Notes: a model not told the origin generated them from the sequence alone. DNA of 64,000 nucleotides from Frigoriflavimonas asaccharolytica (GCF_013294015.1 NZ_JABSNO010000013.1:1-64000), one strand, 5' to 3'. Positions 41,359-52,079 are shown, counted from the first letter of the stretch. Made by a program: numbers and translations.

Positions 41359-42411
41359 ATGAAAAAAATTACGGTACTTTTCGTACTTTCTTTAGCAATA
41401 ATTTCTTGTAAAAAGGAGGCGAAAACAATCACAAAAATAGATCCTACAACAGGAGATACGATAAAGATTGAAGTTGCAAATGAAGCAGATTCTATCAAAA
41501 TGATAAAAGAAATGTCTGCCAAAGCTGCCATCAAAGATTCTGCAGGTTATTTTGTGCAAAATTTTAATTTAGAAAAAGGTAAAACCTACCCTTTTACTAC
41601 TTTTCAAAAAGAATCTATTTCTGCGGTTGCTCCTAATGGAGAAAAACAAAATATGACGAGAGAAACTACAGATGAAGTAAATTTTACTGTAAATAATTTT
41701 GCTCAGGATATTTATGATATTACCATCAATTTTGCATCAAAAAAAACTTCGCAAACTGCACAAGGAAAAACGGTGAGTGTAGATACCAAAAAACCAGCTC
41801 CAACAGAAGAAGGTCTTAAAAACAAATGGACTCTGGACAAAGCAATGGTAGGCAATAAATTGAATATGAAAATGAGCAAGCAAGGTAAAATTATTTCTAT
41901 AACTGGATTTGAACCGGCTTACTCCAAATTTTCTGCAACCATCAATAGTCTTACGAAAGATGCAAACATCAGAAAACAATTGTTGGCAGAATCGAAATCA
42001 GGATTCAACGAAAAAAATCTTACCGAGCAATTTTCCAAAAACATCATGATTTTACCAAAAAAAGGTGCAAAAATTGGTGACAAATGGAGTGTATCCGAAA
42101 ATGCATCTGCAGACGGAAAAGTGAAAGTGACAACCAACTATACATTAAAGAAAATAGAAAATGGTGTTGCGGAAATTACGCTAACAGGTGGGATTCCAAA
42201 ACAAAATCAAAAAAACACGATGAACGGTGTTACAAGAAGTATAAGTTCAGATTTTAGCCAAAATGGAAGCTTAAAATTTGATGTAAATTCTGGCTGGATC
42301 GTCAATCAAAATATAGATGTGAAAACGACTCAGAAAGAAACCATCAATGATGGCAAGCAATCGCAAAGTATGACGACGACTACAAATTCTTCTGTAATTG
42401 TAAATCCTTAA
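41359..42411 (+). CDS. Lipoprotein, DUF6263-like
   Basis: The protein has 350 residues. A lipoprotein signal ends at Cys17 (AIISC). The mature part is Lys- and Thr-rich and beta-like, with FNLEKGKTYPFTTFQKES near 60 and PKKGAKIGDKWSV near 235, as in DUF6263 proteins of flavobacteria. The function is unknown; it is probably anchored in the outer or inner membrane. It is followed after 16 nt by the DUF4834 gene. Confidence 0.7.
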   Translation: MKKITVLFVLSLAIISCKKEAKTITKIDPTTGDTIKIEVANEADSIKMIKEMSAKAAIKDSAGYFVQNFNLEKGKTYPFTTFQKESISAVAPNGEKQNMTRETTDEVNFTVNNFAQDIYDITINFASKKTSQTAQGKTVSVDTKKPAPTEEGLKNKWTLDKAMVGNKLNMKMSKQGKIISITGFEPAYSKFSATINSLTKDANIRKQLLAESKSGFNEKNLTEQFSKNIMILPKKGAKIGDKWSVSENASADGKVKVTTNYTLKKIENGVAEITLTGGIPKQNQKNTMNGVTRSISSDFSQNGSLKFDVNSGWIVNQNIDVKTTQKETINDGKQSQSMTTTTNSSVIVNP

Positions 42412-42427
42412 TTATTAAACATTTACC

Positions 42428-42655
42428 ATGGTAAAAACATTAATACTATTAATTCTAGCGACGATCATTATATTTTTCACTTGGAATATTTTGAAGAGAA
42501 TTTTCTTTAATAAATTTTACAACTATTTCGGACAAAATATGCCGAATCAAAATGTAAACGAAAAGAAAGAAAATAGCATCAACCAAAATGTAAAATGGGA
42601 TGCAGAAACAGTAGATTACGAAGAAGTAAAAGAAGATAAATATGAAAAAAAATAA
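42428..42655 (+). CDS. DUF4834 family small membrane protein
   Basis: The protein has 75 residues: one membrane helix at about 4-22, then a basic stretch and a polar acidic tail (WDAETVDYEEVKEDKYEKK). DUF4834 proteins are confined to Bacteroidota and have no known role. The 3' end overlaps the YfhO gene by 14 nt, indicating co-expression. Confidence 0.8.
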   Translation: MVKTLILLILATIIIFFTWNILKRIFFNKFYNYFGQNMPNQNVNEKKENSINQNVKWDAETVDYEEVKEDKYEKK

Positions 42656-45188
42656 AAATCTTCTATTTAGCTTAGGAGCTCTTGTACTGTTTATTATCAT
42701 TGGGTTTTTATATGCAAATCCTGTGATTTCTGGCAAACAACTTTTTCAGCACGATATTATACAATATAAAGGAGGTGCGAAAGAGCTGCTAGATTTTAGA
42801 GATCAAAATGGAAAAGAAACCTACTGGAGTGATAGTATGTTTGGTGGCATGCCAACTTATCAAATGGGATCACAATTTCGAGGAGACATCATCAAAAAAA
42901 TTGATGATGTTTTAAATTTTTTACCAAAACCAGTTAATTACTTATTTCTACTTTTTTCAGGGTTTTTCCTTTTGGGAATGGTGGTGGTCCGAGATTGGCG
43001 ATATGCACTTTTGGGAGCTACATTTTTCGGTCTCTCTACTTATTTTTATATCATCATTGCAGCCGGACATAATGGAAAAGTGCATACCATTGCTTATTTT
43101 GCGCCACTCCTTGCTGGGATTTTATTGGTTTACATCAGGAAGAATTATGTTGTAGGTTTTATTGTTACTACCTTATTTATGGGATTGCAAATTGCTGCAA
43201 ACCACCCACAAATGACGTATTATCTTTTCCTAGGATTAGGATTTTTGTTTTTATCTGAATTAGTAAGAGCTATACAGAAAAAAACTCCCTTAAAACATTT
43301 TTTTATTTCATCTGCAGTTGTTGCTTTTGCCTTTATATTAGGAGTTGGGATGAATTCTCAGCGCATCATGGCAAATGCAGAATATGTGAAAGAAACCGTA
43401 CGTGGAAAGCAAATTTTAGAAAATAAAGATGCTGGAAATTCTACAAATGGAATGGACAAAGAGAGCATTTTGATGTGGAGCTATGGAAAATTGGAAACCT
43501 TAAATCTCTTTATTCCTAGATTAATGGGAGGTGGATCCAACGAACCAGAAGGAGAAGCAATGATGACGAGAATCCAAGAAATGGTGCAAGAAAATGTACA
43601 ATCTCAACAAGAAATGGATAGAGTTTCCAAAGGTTTTGGAAATTTAACCTATTGGGGAGATCAACCAGGAACTTCTGGTCCAGCGTATCAAGGAGCAGTT
43701 GTCGTATTTTTAGCAATTTTAGGATTTTTCTTTGGATGGAAAAAATATAGATATTGGGTTTTAGGAGCTTCTATTCTGACGATACTTTTAGCTTGGGGAA
43801 GTAATTTTCAAATTGTATCCGACTTTTTCATTGATTTTGTACCATTTTACAATAAATTTCGCGCACCTTCTTCTATTTTGGTTGTTGTAGAATTATTGTT
43901 TCCATTGATTGCCATTATCGGTTTGTACAGATTTTTTAATGACGAAAAATTAACAGAAGAATATAAAAAGAAAATCCTTTTTTATGTTTCTGGCTCAATT
44001 TTAGGAATTACTATCTTGTTATTAGTTTTTGGAAAATCACTTTTAGGTTTTTACACAGATAATGAAAAAACTTATCTACCGCCATTTTTGCTGGATTATC
44101 TCGTTGATGAAAGATACAAATTGTTTAGTGCAGATGCGATAAAAGCAATTCTTTATGTTGCAATCGTTGCCGCAGCTTTATTTTTAGGTTTAAAGAAAAA
44201 ACTGAATGCTAATGTTGCATTAGTTGTTATTGGTCTTGTAAGTTTTTTCGATCTTTGGTCTGTCAATCAAAGATATTTGAATGAAGATAATTTTGTAGAT
44301 TCTGTATTTGCAGAGCAACCATTTCAAACAGAAATTTCTGATTTAGTGGTTGAAAAAGTGGGCGATAATAAAGAATTGCAATCTATTCTACAAAATGCAA
44401 GAGTGAATAAGGTTTTAGAAACCATTGCCGAAAAAGATCAAAAGCATTACAGGATTTTCAATCAATTGATCAATCCTTTTGGAGAAACGAATACTTCTTA
44501 TTTTAAATCTTCCGTTGGTGGCTATCACGCAGTAAAATTAAGAAGATATGATGATTTAATTAATGAATATTTCTTTGCAAAAGATTCTATACAAGGTGCA
44601 AAAACCTCTTTAATATTGAATTTATTAAATACAAAATATATTATTGGTGGTACTTTAGAAGAACCGCAAGTTCAGATAAATCCGGAATTTAACGGAAATG
44701 CTTGGTTGGTTTCGGATATAAAATTTGCTAAGAACGCGAACGAAGAATTAAATTTAATAGGTGAAGTTGATACCAAAAAAACTGCAGTCGTTAATATAGA
44801 AGATCAAAAATATTTTCAAGGTAAAGGTTTGGTAGAAGATTCTACCGCGGTGATGAAACTTGATGATTACAAAGCAAATTATTTATCTTTTACCAGCGAA
44901 TCTAAAACGCCACAATTGGCAGTTTTTTCCGAGATTTACTATCCATATGGCTGGATAATTTCTATCGATGGGAAAGAAGTTCCATATATAAAAGCGGATT
45001 ATCTTTTGAGATCTGTATATGTTCCAGCAGGAAAACATACTGTTTCTATGGTTTTTGAACCTGAAGTTATCGGAAAAGGAAAAATAATTTCTATGATTGC
45101 GTTTGCCCTATTTTTATTGTTGAGTATTGCTGGATTGTTTTTGCTTTATCGTAATAAAAATGTACCGAATTTGGTAATAAAAGAATAA
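42642..45188 (+). CDS. YfhO-family membrane protein
   Basis: The protein has 848 residues and a dozen or more membrane segments. Early blocks FQHDIIQYKGGAKELLDF and SDSMFGGMPTYQM contain the acidic residues expected of GT-C-like enzymes. The C-terminal part has the YfhO pattern YYPYGWIISIDGKEVPY. YfhO proteins in Firmicutes take part in glycosylation of lipoteichoic acid; the role in Bacteroidota is open. It overlaps the DUF4834 gene by 14 nt. Confidence 0.88.
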   Translation: MKKNKNLLFSLGALVLFIIIGFLYANPVISGKQLFQHDIIQYKGGAKELLDFRDQNGKETYWSDSMFGGMPTYQMGSQFRGDIIKKIDDVLNFLPKPVNYLFLLFSGFFLLGMVVVRDWRYALLGATFFGLSTYFYIIIAAGHNGKVHTIAYFAPLLAGILLVYIRKNYVVGFIVTTLFMGLQIAANHPQMTYYLFLGLGFLFLSELVRAIQKKTPLKHFFISSAVVAFAFILGVGMNSQRIMANAEYVKETVRGKQILENKDAGNSTNGMDKESILMWSYGKLETLNLFIPRLMGGGSNEPEGEAMMTRIQEMVQENVQSQQEMDRVSKGFGNLTYWGDQPGTSGPAYQGAVVVFLAILGFFFGWKKYRYWVLGASILTILLAWGSNFQIVSDFFIDFVPFYNKFRAPSSILVVVELLFPLIAIIGLYRFFNDEKLTEEYKKKILFYVSGSILGITILLLVFGKSLLGFYTDNEKTYLPPFLLDYLVDERYKLFSADAIKAILYVAIVAAALFLGLKKKLNANVALVVIGLVSFFDLWSVNQRYLNEDNFVDSVFAEQPFQTEISDLVVEKVGDNKELQSILQNARVNKVLETIAEKDQKHYRIFNQLINPFGETNTSYFKSSVGGYHAVKLRRYDDLINEYFFAKDSIQGAKTSLILNLLNTKYIIGGTLEEPQVQINPEFNGNAWLVSDIKFAKNANEELNLIGEVDTKKTAVVNIEDQKYFQGKGLVEDSTAVMKLDDYKANYLSFTSESKTPQLAVFSEIYYPYGWIISIDGKEVPYIKADYLLRSVYVPAGKHTVSMVFEPEVIGKGKIISMIAFALFLLLSIAGLFLLYRNKNVPNLVIKE

Positions 45189-45283
45189 ACTATTTTGTTT
45201 TACTGTTGATGTTTTTCAAAATTTTTACTGTTTACATATTTTTATTTAAAAAATAAGTTGAAATATTCTCATAATTTAAAATA

Positions 45284-46576
45284 GTGATCAAACCAAAAAA
45301 AATCTTAATCATTTCCTACTATTGGCCACCTGCAGGTGGACCAGGTGTACAAAGATGGTTGAAATTTGTAAAATATTTACCAGAATTTGGGTGGAATCCT
45401 ACTCTATTCATTCCCGAAAACCCGAGTTATCCTTTAATAGACGACACTTTGGTAGATGAAGTTCCAGATAATCTAGAAATCATTAAAACTAAAATATGGG
45501 AACCTTATAGAATTGCAGAGATTTTCGGGAAAGCCAATAAAAAATACAAAGCCGGACAATTTGATTTAAAACAAAACCAGAACTGGAAATCAAAACTATC
45601 CATCTTCATCCGTGGGAATTTTTTCATACCAGATGCCAGAGTTTTTTGGGTGAAACCTTCTGTGAAATTTTTGAAAAAATATTTGCGAGAAAATAATTTT
45701 GATGCCATTGTAACCACTGGTCCGCCACATTCTATGAATTTGATTGGATTAAATCTGAAAAAAGAATTCCCAAATTTAAAATGGATTGCAGACTTTCGAG
45801 ATCCTTGGACAGAAATTTCTTATTATAAACATCTTAAATTGACAAAAAGTTCTGATGCAAAACATAGAAAATTAGAGCAACAAGTTTTTGATTTTGCCGA
45901 TATTACTTTGGCAACAAGCTATACAGATGCCGAGAATTTTAGAAAAAAAGGTGCAAACGCATTTTGTATTACCAATGGATTTGATGGCGAAATATTTGAT
46001 TCTTCATTTAAAAATAAAAATGAAAAATTTATAATGAGCTACATCGGAGTTTTAGAACAGCTTCGAAATCCGGAAATACTTTGGAAAGTTTTAATTAAAA
46101 TTTTAAATGATAATCCTGAGTTCAGGAAAGATTTTCAATTAAAATTTGTCGGAAAAATAGACGCAAATATTTTATCAAATTTAGAAAATTCAATATTAAA
46201 AAATTTTATTAATAATTTGAATTACCTACCCCATTCGGAATCTGTATTGGAAATGCAAAATTCGGATATGTTGCTTATAACTAATTTTAATAATGAAAAT
46301 TCTGCGGGAATTATCCCTGGGAAATTATTCGAATATTTGCAAACAGGAAATACTGTATTATCTTTTGGTCCAAAAAATAGCGATGTTGCAAAAATTTTAG
46401 AAGAAACAAATTCTGGTAAGCATTTTTCTCTGGAAGCTGATTTAAATTTAGAAAAATTTATTTTAGAACGATACGAAGATTGGAAAAGTGGAAATTCTCT
46501 CGCGATTGAAAAGGATATTTCTAAATTTAGTAGAAAAAATCTAACAGAAAAGTTGGCGCAAACTTTAAATAAATAA
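45284..46576 (+). CDS. Glycosyltransferase family 4-like protein
   Basis: The protein has 430 residues with a GTG start, chosen because the conserved opening KILIISYYWPPAGGPGVQRW follows directly. Two Rossmann-like halves are suggested; DFRDPWTE lies in the first, and the C-terminal half has IIPGKLFEYLQTGNTVLSFG, the nucleotide-sugar-binding region of GT-B enzymes. It probably adds a sugar to an envelope polysaccharide or protein glycan. It lies between the YfhO and Bdr-like genes. Confidence 0.85.
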   Translation: MIKPKKILIISYYWPPAGGPGVQRWLKFVKYLPEFGWNPTLFIPENPSYPLIDDTLVDEVPDNLEIIKTKIWEPYRIAEIFGKANKKYKAGQFDLKQNQNWKSKLSIFIRGNFFIPDARVFWVKPSVKFLKKYLRENNFDAIVTTGPPHSMNLIGLNLKKEFPNLKWIADFRDPWTEISYYKHLKLTKSSDAKHRKLEQQVFDFADITLATSYTDAENFRKKGANAFCITNGFDGEIFDSSFKNKNEKFIMSYIGVLEQLRNPEILWKVLIKILNDNPEFRKDFQLKFVGKIDANILSNLENSILKNFINNLNYLPHSESVLEMQNSDMLLITNFNNENSAGIIPGKLFEYLQTGNTVLSFGPKNSDVAKILEETNSGKHFSLEADLNLEKFILERYEDWKSGNSLAIEKDISKFSRKNLTEKLAQTLNK

Positions 46577-46580
46577 TGAA

Positions 46581-47567
46581 ATGGAAGAAAAAATGTGGGA
46601 TATTATTATCATTGGAGCTGGACCAATTGGGTTGAATTGTGCACTAGAAGCGGAAAAAGAGGGACTGTCTTATTTGATCATAGAAAAGGGAACGATTGTA
46701 AATTCACTCTACAATTACCCTTTGTATATGCAGTTTTTTTCTACAGCAGATAAACTAGAAATTTCGCAAATTCCATTTATTACAACTTCTACAAAACCAG
46801 GCAGACAAGATGCTTTGGAATATTATCAAGGAATTGCGAGACAAAAAAATGTTAATATAAAATTGTATGAAGAAGTTTTAAAAATTACTAAAAGTGAAAA
46901 TTTTTTTATAGAAACTTCCAAGGGTAAGTACGAAGCAAAAAATGTGGTAATAGCAACAGGATTTTATGATTTCCCTGTTCTGCTGAATGTGAAAGGTGAA
47001 AATTTACCAAAAGTACTGCATTATTACAAAGAAGCTTATCCATTTGCAAACCAGAAAGTTGTGGTTGTAGGTTCTAGCAATTCTGCTGTAGATGCAGCTT
47101 TGGAAACTTATCGTAAAGGTGCAGACGTTACCATGATTATCAGAAATTCTGAGTTTTCTAAAAGTGTAAAATATTGGGTGAAACCAGATATTGAAAATCG
47201 AATAAAAGAAGGTAGCATAAAAGCTTATTTTAATTCACAAATTGTAGAAATTACAGAAAATTCGGTTATTTTCAAAGATGAAAATGAAGCAAATTTAGAA
47301 ATAGAAAATGATTTTGTACTTGCGATGACGGGATATTTGCCCAACTTCGAATTTTTAAAAAATGCTGGAATACAATTGCAAGATAATAATCTGAAACCTA
47401 TTTATAGTGATGAAACTATGGAATCTAACATTCCAAATTTATATTTGGCAGGTGTGGTTTGTGGTGGAAAAGATACGCATCTTTGGTTTATAGAAAATTC
47501 TAGAATTCATGCCAAAATAATTGTTGGGGATATAATTTCTAAACAAAAAATTGCCACTTCTGTGTAA
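46581..47567 (+). CDS. YpdA-family putative bacillithiol disulfide reductase
   Basis: This 328-residue FAD-dependent pyridine nucleotide oxidoreductase has the FAD motif GAGPIG at 12-17, a second dinucleotide motif VVGSSNSAVDAAL and a third FAD block (PNLYLAGVVCGG). YpdA/Bdr reduces oxidised bacillithiol with NADPH. The long opening YNYPLYMQFFSTADKLEI is characteristic of YpdA rather than thioredoxin reductase, and no CxxC redox pair is present. It starts 4 nt after the glycosyltransferase stop; an internal Met5 is an alternative start. Confidence 0.88.
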   Translation: MEEKMWDIIIIGAGPIGLNCALEAEKEGLSYLIIEKGTIVNSLYNYPLYMQFFSTADKLEISQIPFITTSTKPGRQDALEYYQGIARQKNVNIKLYEEVLKITKSENFFIETSKGKYEAKNVVIATGFYDFPVLLNVKGENLPKVLHYYKEAYPFANQKVVVVGSSNSAVDAALETYRKGADVTMIIRNSEFSKSVKYWVKPDIENRIKEGSIKAYFNSQIVEITENSVIFKDENEANLEIENDFVLAMTGYLPNFEFLKNAGIQLQDNNLKPIYSDETMESNIPNLYLAGVVCGGKDTHLWFIENSRIHAKIIVGDIISKQKIATSV

Positions 47568-47578
47568 AAGTGGCAATT
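47541..47578 (-). terminator. Terminator for yceI overlapping the Bdr-like gene end
   Basis: AATTGCCACTT and AAGTGGCAATT form a perfect 11-bp stem (47549-47559 / 47568-47578) with a loop containing the plus-strand stop codon. On the minus strand it runs into six T residues. Two convergent genes thus share one hairpin. Confidence 0.8.
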
Positions 47579-47597
47579 GATATAGTATAATTAGTAT

Positions 47598-48161
47598 CTA
47601 GTTCGCTGTCAAATTGATTTTCATATCGATATCATTTTTAATAACGACGTCCTTCATTGCAGATTGATATTCTACGTTAAAATCTTGTCTATTGAAACTA
47701 AATTTATCAGATTCTAAAGTCAAAACCTTTCCTAGAGTCAATTTTGCTGGAAAAGAAACCTTCTTTGTAATTCCTTTTACAGTTAGATTTCCGTTAATCA
47801 TAAAAGGAAAAGCTGCATTATTACTTTTAGAAATAGAGGTAATCACATAACTTGCTAATGGAAATTTTTCTGTTTCAAAGAAATCTCCATTTTTTAAATG
47901 GCCATTAAATTTTTCTAAAGTTCCGCCAGAAAGATCTGTAGATGTAAGCGAATTCATATCGAAAACAAAACTTCCACCAGTTACACTTTTTCCTTTCACT
48001 ACGAAGTATCCAGATTTTAAATCAATAGTTCCGGTGTGAGAAGATGCTGCAGTTTTTGCTACTTTATAACCCCACCAATTGATGGTTGAAGAAGTTACTT
48101 TTTTGTTTTGTGCCATCGCAAACGTTGTAAAAAATGTTGCGATTAAAATTAGGTATTTCAT
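47598..48161 (-). CDS. YceI-family periplasmic protein
   Basis: The protein has 187 residues with a signal peptide (1-17, ending AMAQ). The YceI lipocalin-like barrel is indicated by INWWGYKVAKTAASSHTGTIDLKSG, MNSLTS and LTVKGITKKVSFPAKLT. YceI proteins bind long-chain isoprenoids or fatty acids in the periplasm; the ligand here is unknown. It is a single gene, convergent with the Bdr-like gene. Confidence 0.92.
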   Translation of the reverse strand: MKYLILIATFFTTFAMAQNKKVTSSTINWWGYKVAKTAASSHTGTIDLKSGYFVVKGKSVTGGSFVFDMNSLTSTDLSGGTLEKFNGHLKNGDFFETEKFPLASYVITSISKSNNAAFPFMINGNLTVKGITKKVSFPAKLTLGKVLTLESDKFSFNRQDFNVEYQSAMKDVVIKNDIDMKINLTAN

Positions 48162-48260
48162 ATTTTATATTAAATTTTGTTGCAAATATAGTTCTTGTTC
48201 TTATTTGATAAATTGAAGTAAGATAATAAATATTCAGAAAAAATTATTAAAAAAAATCAA

Positions 48261-49934
48261 TTATTCTGGCTTAAAACCATCCTTCAAAGTAACCGTTTGG
48301 TTGAATATTAATTTATTTTCTGAGGAATCTCTATCTTTCGCAAAATAACCTAAACGCTGAAATTGCAAAGCTTTTTCGATCTCTACTTCTGCTAAAGCAG
48401 GTTCGCCAAAACCACTTATAATCGTCATTGAATTTGGATTTACGAATTCTAAAAAGTCAGTTTCTTTCTCTGCATCTGGTTGTTCTACGGTGAACAATCT
48501 TTCGAACATTCTCACTTCCAATGGAATTGCATGTTTTGCAGAAACCCAATGCAGAGTTCCTTTTACTTTTCTTAAACTTTCTTCAGTTCCACTTCCAGAT
48601 TTACTTTTTTCATCATAAGTAGCATAAATAGTCGTGATTTCTCCGTTCTCATCTTTATCAACCCTTTCTGCTTTAATGATGTAGCCAGATTTCAAACGAA
48701 CTTCTCCACCTAATTTTAATCTGAAAAATTTCTTGTTGGCTTCTTCTTTAAAATCTTCTTTTTCTATATACAATTCTCTGCTGAAAGGCACTTTTCTTAG
48801 TCCCGCAGATTCATCTTCTTGGTTATTTTCTGTTTCCAACCATTCTTCTTGGCCTTCTGGATAATTTTCTATAATTAATTTTATAGGATCCAAAACCGCC
48901 ATCATTCTATTAGCAACTTTATTGAGATCTTCGCGTACACAGAACTCTAAAAGAGCAATATCAATCAAATTTTCACGTTTTGCAACGCCTACTTTTTCTA
49001 TAAAATTTTTGATGGAATTGGCCGTATAACCTTTTCTACGCATACCAGAAATTGTTGGCATTCTAGGATCGTCCCAACCTGTTACCACTTTTTCTTCCAC
49101 TAATCTTTGCAACTTTCTTTTAGAAGTAATCAGGTATGAGACATTCATTCTAGCGAATTCTCGCTGTTTATTTCTAACGGTACCATCTTTATATATTTGG
49201 TCTAAATACCAATCATACAAAGGTCTATGATTTTCAAATTCTAAACTACAAAGGGAATGCGAAATTTGCTCTAGATAATCACTTTCGCCATGTGCCCAAT
49301 CGTACATTGGATAGATTTTCCATTGGTCGCCAGTTCTGTGGTGCGTTTTTTTCAAAATTCGGTACATTACAGGATCGCGCATATTCATATTGGGCGATTT
49401 CATGTCTATTTTTGCGCGCAAACTCATTGCTCCCACTTCAAAATCTCCATTTTTCATGCCTTCAAAAAGTTTTAAACTTTCTTCAGCAGGTCGGTTTCTG
49501 AACGGTGAATCTACACCTTCTTCAAATGGGGTTTTTCTTTGCTCGGTAATAGCTTCAGACTTTTGCTCATCTATATAGGCTTTTCCATTTTTTATCATTT
49601 CAACAGCCCAATTGTACAATTCATCAAAATAATCTGATGCGTACAATTCTTTATCATACTTAAAACCCAACCAATCAATATCTTTCTTGATGGAATCTAC
49701 AAATTCTTGCTCTTCTTTTTCTGGGTTGGTATCATCAAAACGAAGATTTACTGGTGCGCCGTATTTTTCGCCTAAACCAAAATTAATGCAGATGGCTTTG
49801 GTGTGCCCAACATGCAAATAACCATTTGGTTCTGGTGGAAAACGAAAACGCAATTGGTCTTTAGGTAAACCATTTGCGATATCTTCTTCTATAATTTGTT
49901 CTATAAAATTCAGGGATTTGTATTCTTCTTCCAT
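48261..49934 (-). CDS. glnS: Glutamine--tRNA ligase
   Basis: This 557-residue class I synthetase charges tRNA-Gln. The HIGH motif reads HVGH (41-44) within PPEPNGYLHVGHTKAI, and the KMSKS loop reads LITSKRKLQRL. The length and the C-terminal anticodon-binding beta barrels match bacterial GlnRS. Its presence indicates direct glutamine charging rather than the GatCAB route for this tRNA. Confidence 0.95.
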   Translation of the reverse strand: MEEEYKSLNFIEQIIEEDIANGLPKDQLRFRFPPEPNGYLHVGHTKAICINFGLGEKYGAPVNLRFDDTNPEKEEQEFVDSIKKDIDWLGFKYDKELYASDYFDELYNWAVEMIKNGKAYIDEQKSEAITEQRKTPFEEGVDSPFRNRPAEESLKLFEGMKNGDFEVGAMSLRAKIDMKSPNMNMRDPVMYRILKKTHHRTGDQWKIYPMYDWAHGESDYLEQISHSLCSLEFENHRPLYDWYLDQIYKDGTVRNKQREFARMNVSYLITSKRKLQRLVEEKVVTGWDDPRMPTISGMRRKGYTANSIKNFIEKVGVAKRENLIDIALLEFCVREDLNKVANRMMAVLDPIKLIIENYPEGQEEWLETENNQEDESAGLRKVPFSRELYIEKEDFKEEANKKFFRLKLGGEVRLKSGYIIKAERVDKDENGEITTIYATYDEKSKSGSGTEESLRKVKGTLHWVSAKHAIPLEVRMFERLFTVEQPDAEKETDFLEFVNPNSMTIISGFGEPALAEVEIEKALQFQRLGYFAKDRDSSENKLIFNQTVTLKDGFKPE

Positions 49935-50186
49935 ATCTTTATTTAGGCTGCAAATTTAGGGATAATTTTACCAAAAATAGGATGGAATGATATTTAGAAA
50001 TCAACATCCATGTAAATTCGCACGAAAATATTTTGAGCACTATTAAATTTTTTCATTTAAAAATGATGATCTAATGAAATACATCTTTTGAAATCAAAAA
50101 GAACATTTTCTGGCCGATTAACCTAGTTTTTAATAATTTATCAATTTAATCCTACTAAATACCATATGTAAATTTTTATTGAAGTA

Positions 50187-52079
50187 TTAATTTTTTATAA
50201 ATTTTAAATTCTTACCAGCTACTTGCAAATAGTATACGCCAACATTTAACTTAGAAATATTGATGGATTTTTTATTTCTAAAAGGTGCAATTTCGGAAAG
50301 TAGTAATCTTCCAGTTGCATCATAAATTTTCACATCTGTTATTTTTTGTAAATCGTTACCCTTTAAGAATATTTCGTTTTGAGCGGGATTTGGATAGATG
50401 ATAAATTGATTTTCATTCGCAAATTCAATAACATTCAGGACAGAATCTGTACCTAAATCTACTGTATAATCGTTTGGGTGTTGCGTCCATTCAGAAATTG
50501 TAAAATCTGATCTTGGATCCGTAACGTCCATATTTCTATATAAAGATTGATTGTTTAATGTGTTTGAAGTATCTTTAAAACCTATAGCATCTACTGTTGT
50601 ATAATAAATATCATAATTATTTGTGGAAACTGTTTTCAAATATTTTGTAGCGTAAGCAAGTTCTACATATTGCGTCCCAGTGAAAGTTAATGGTGGAGCT
50701 GCAGTTACGAAATTTGCTTGGTCTACGGTGTAATTTGGAAAACTAGCAAAGGGATTGATGATCACTTTTCTTTCATTCGGAGCCAAAGTTCCTTCTAGCA
50801 TATAACTACCGCTAAAATAATAGGTAGTTCCAGTTCCTTTAAATTGAATGGACAAATGATAATTATTTAGAACAACATCATGTCCAGTTTTATTCATAAT
50901 TTCTATAGCAGAGTTGGATTGATTACTTCCCGAATTTGTAGATCCTTCTATGTATTTTGTAATCATCAAATCTTTTGCGAGAATATCTGCACCAACCGTA
51001 GAAACTGATAATACGTTGCTGTCTACAGATTGCAAATATCCTTTATCATACGCTCTTACCGTAAAATTATATGTTGTATTTGGCGTTAAGCGATCTGCCA
51101 CAAAATTGGTTGTTTTTGTGTAACCAATATAATTTCCATTTTGGAAAACTTGATAGCCAAGAAAGTCTGTATCTGCAATTTGTTGCCAAGATAATTTAAC
51201 AAAAGATTCACCAATTCCATTATTGATAAGTAAAGCAGGAGCTTGTGGTGCAATTGCATCTGCAGTTTCAGACCAAATCATATTCACCCATTCTGGATGA
51301 TCTATAAATGGATTTCTGGTTTTTTCTATATTAAAAATAGCATTATTTCTATTGATTTCTCTCGGTGAAACGGGATCCAGAGTATTCCATTCTTTCAACA
51401 TAGTGATATACCAATCTTCATATCCTTTTTCTTCACTCCCATCAAGTGGACACGTAGAAAGTTGGTGATTAAAAGATTTTAAAGAACCTTCATACCTCGT
51501 CACAAAATATAATAAATATCTCGCAACATCGCCTTTAAATTCATCTATAGGTTCGTACACTAAATTAGAATATCCTGGAGTTGTACTATTTCCTAGTTTG
51601 CTGCCATTCGAGAACAATCTATTGTTTCCGTTGTTTCTTGCATACGGATAATTACTTCTTCTCTGGTTGATGTACGCATCTGCAGGAATCAAATAATTCA
51701 TATCAGAATACATTGGATAAACACCATAATAGGTACTTTGTGGCATCCCGTGTTCTCTATTAAAACCCTGTCCTTCTGCAGAAGCAGTACCAACAATTTG
51801 TGTTGGAGTATAGCTGTAAGCATCTGGTCCAGTAGGATTTTCTGAATAAATATCTAGAATTGTTCCATCGTTTTCGTAAATATTGTCAATATCTGTGGTG
51901 GCGTAAAAATCTGTAACATCGCTGTAATTATAAGCATAATGTTTTGCAGAAATTATTTGACTAATTTTATTTTTTAAAGCATAACCAGTTAATCCACTTG
52001 TACCGTCGTAATATCCGGTAGGAATTTGTGCTAGACTAAAAAAAGGCATCAATAAGAGAAAATATAAAGATTTTTTCAT
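50187..52079 (-). CDS. T9SS-secreted endonuclease I family nuclease
   Basis: The protein has 630 residues: a signal peptide (1-18), an endonuclease I (EndA/NucM) domain at about 30-275 with catalytic His110 in NREHGMPQS and NQRRSNYPY (138-146), a fibronectin type III domain at about 285-360, a lamin-tail-like beta domain at about 370-510, and a C-terminal T9SS sorting domain at about 555-630 (YPNPAQNEIFLKG ... LNVGVYYLQV). It is probably a non-specific extracellular DNase for nutrient scavenging. It is a single gene. Confidence 0.92.
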   Translation of the reverse strand: MKKSLYFLLLMPFFSLAQIPTGYYDGTSGLTGYALKNKISQIISAKHYAYNYSDVTDFYATTDIDNIYENDGTILDIYSENPTGPDAYSYTPTQIVGTASAEGQGFNREHGMPQSTYYGVYPMYSDMNYLIPADAYINQRRSNYPYARNNGNNRLFSNGSKLGNSTTPGYSNLVYEPIDEFKGDVARYLLYFVTRYEGSLKSFNHQLSTCPLDGSEEKGYEDWYITMLKEWNTLDPVSPREINRNNAIFNIEKTRNPFIDHPEWVNMIWSETADAIAPQAPALLINNGIGESFVKLSWQQIADTDFLGYQVFQNGNYIGYTKTTNFVADRLTPNTTYNFTVRAYDKGYLQSVDSNVLSVSTVGADILAKDLMITKYIEGSTNSGSNQSNSAIEIMNKTGHDVVLNNYHLSIQFKGTGTTYYFSGSYMLEGTLAPNERKVIINPFASFPNYTVDQANFVTAAPPLTFTGTQYVELAYATKYLKTVSTNNYDIYYTTVDAIGFKDTSNTLNNQSLYRNMDVTDPRSDFTISEWTQHPNDYTVDLGTDSVLNVIEFANENQFIIYPNPAQNEIFLKGNDLQKITDVKIYDATGRLLLSEIAPFRNKKSINISKLNVGVYYLQVAGKNLKFIKN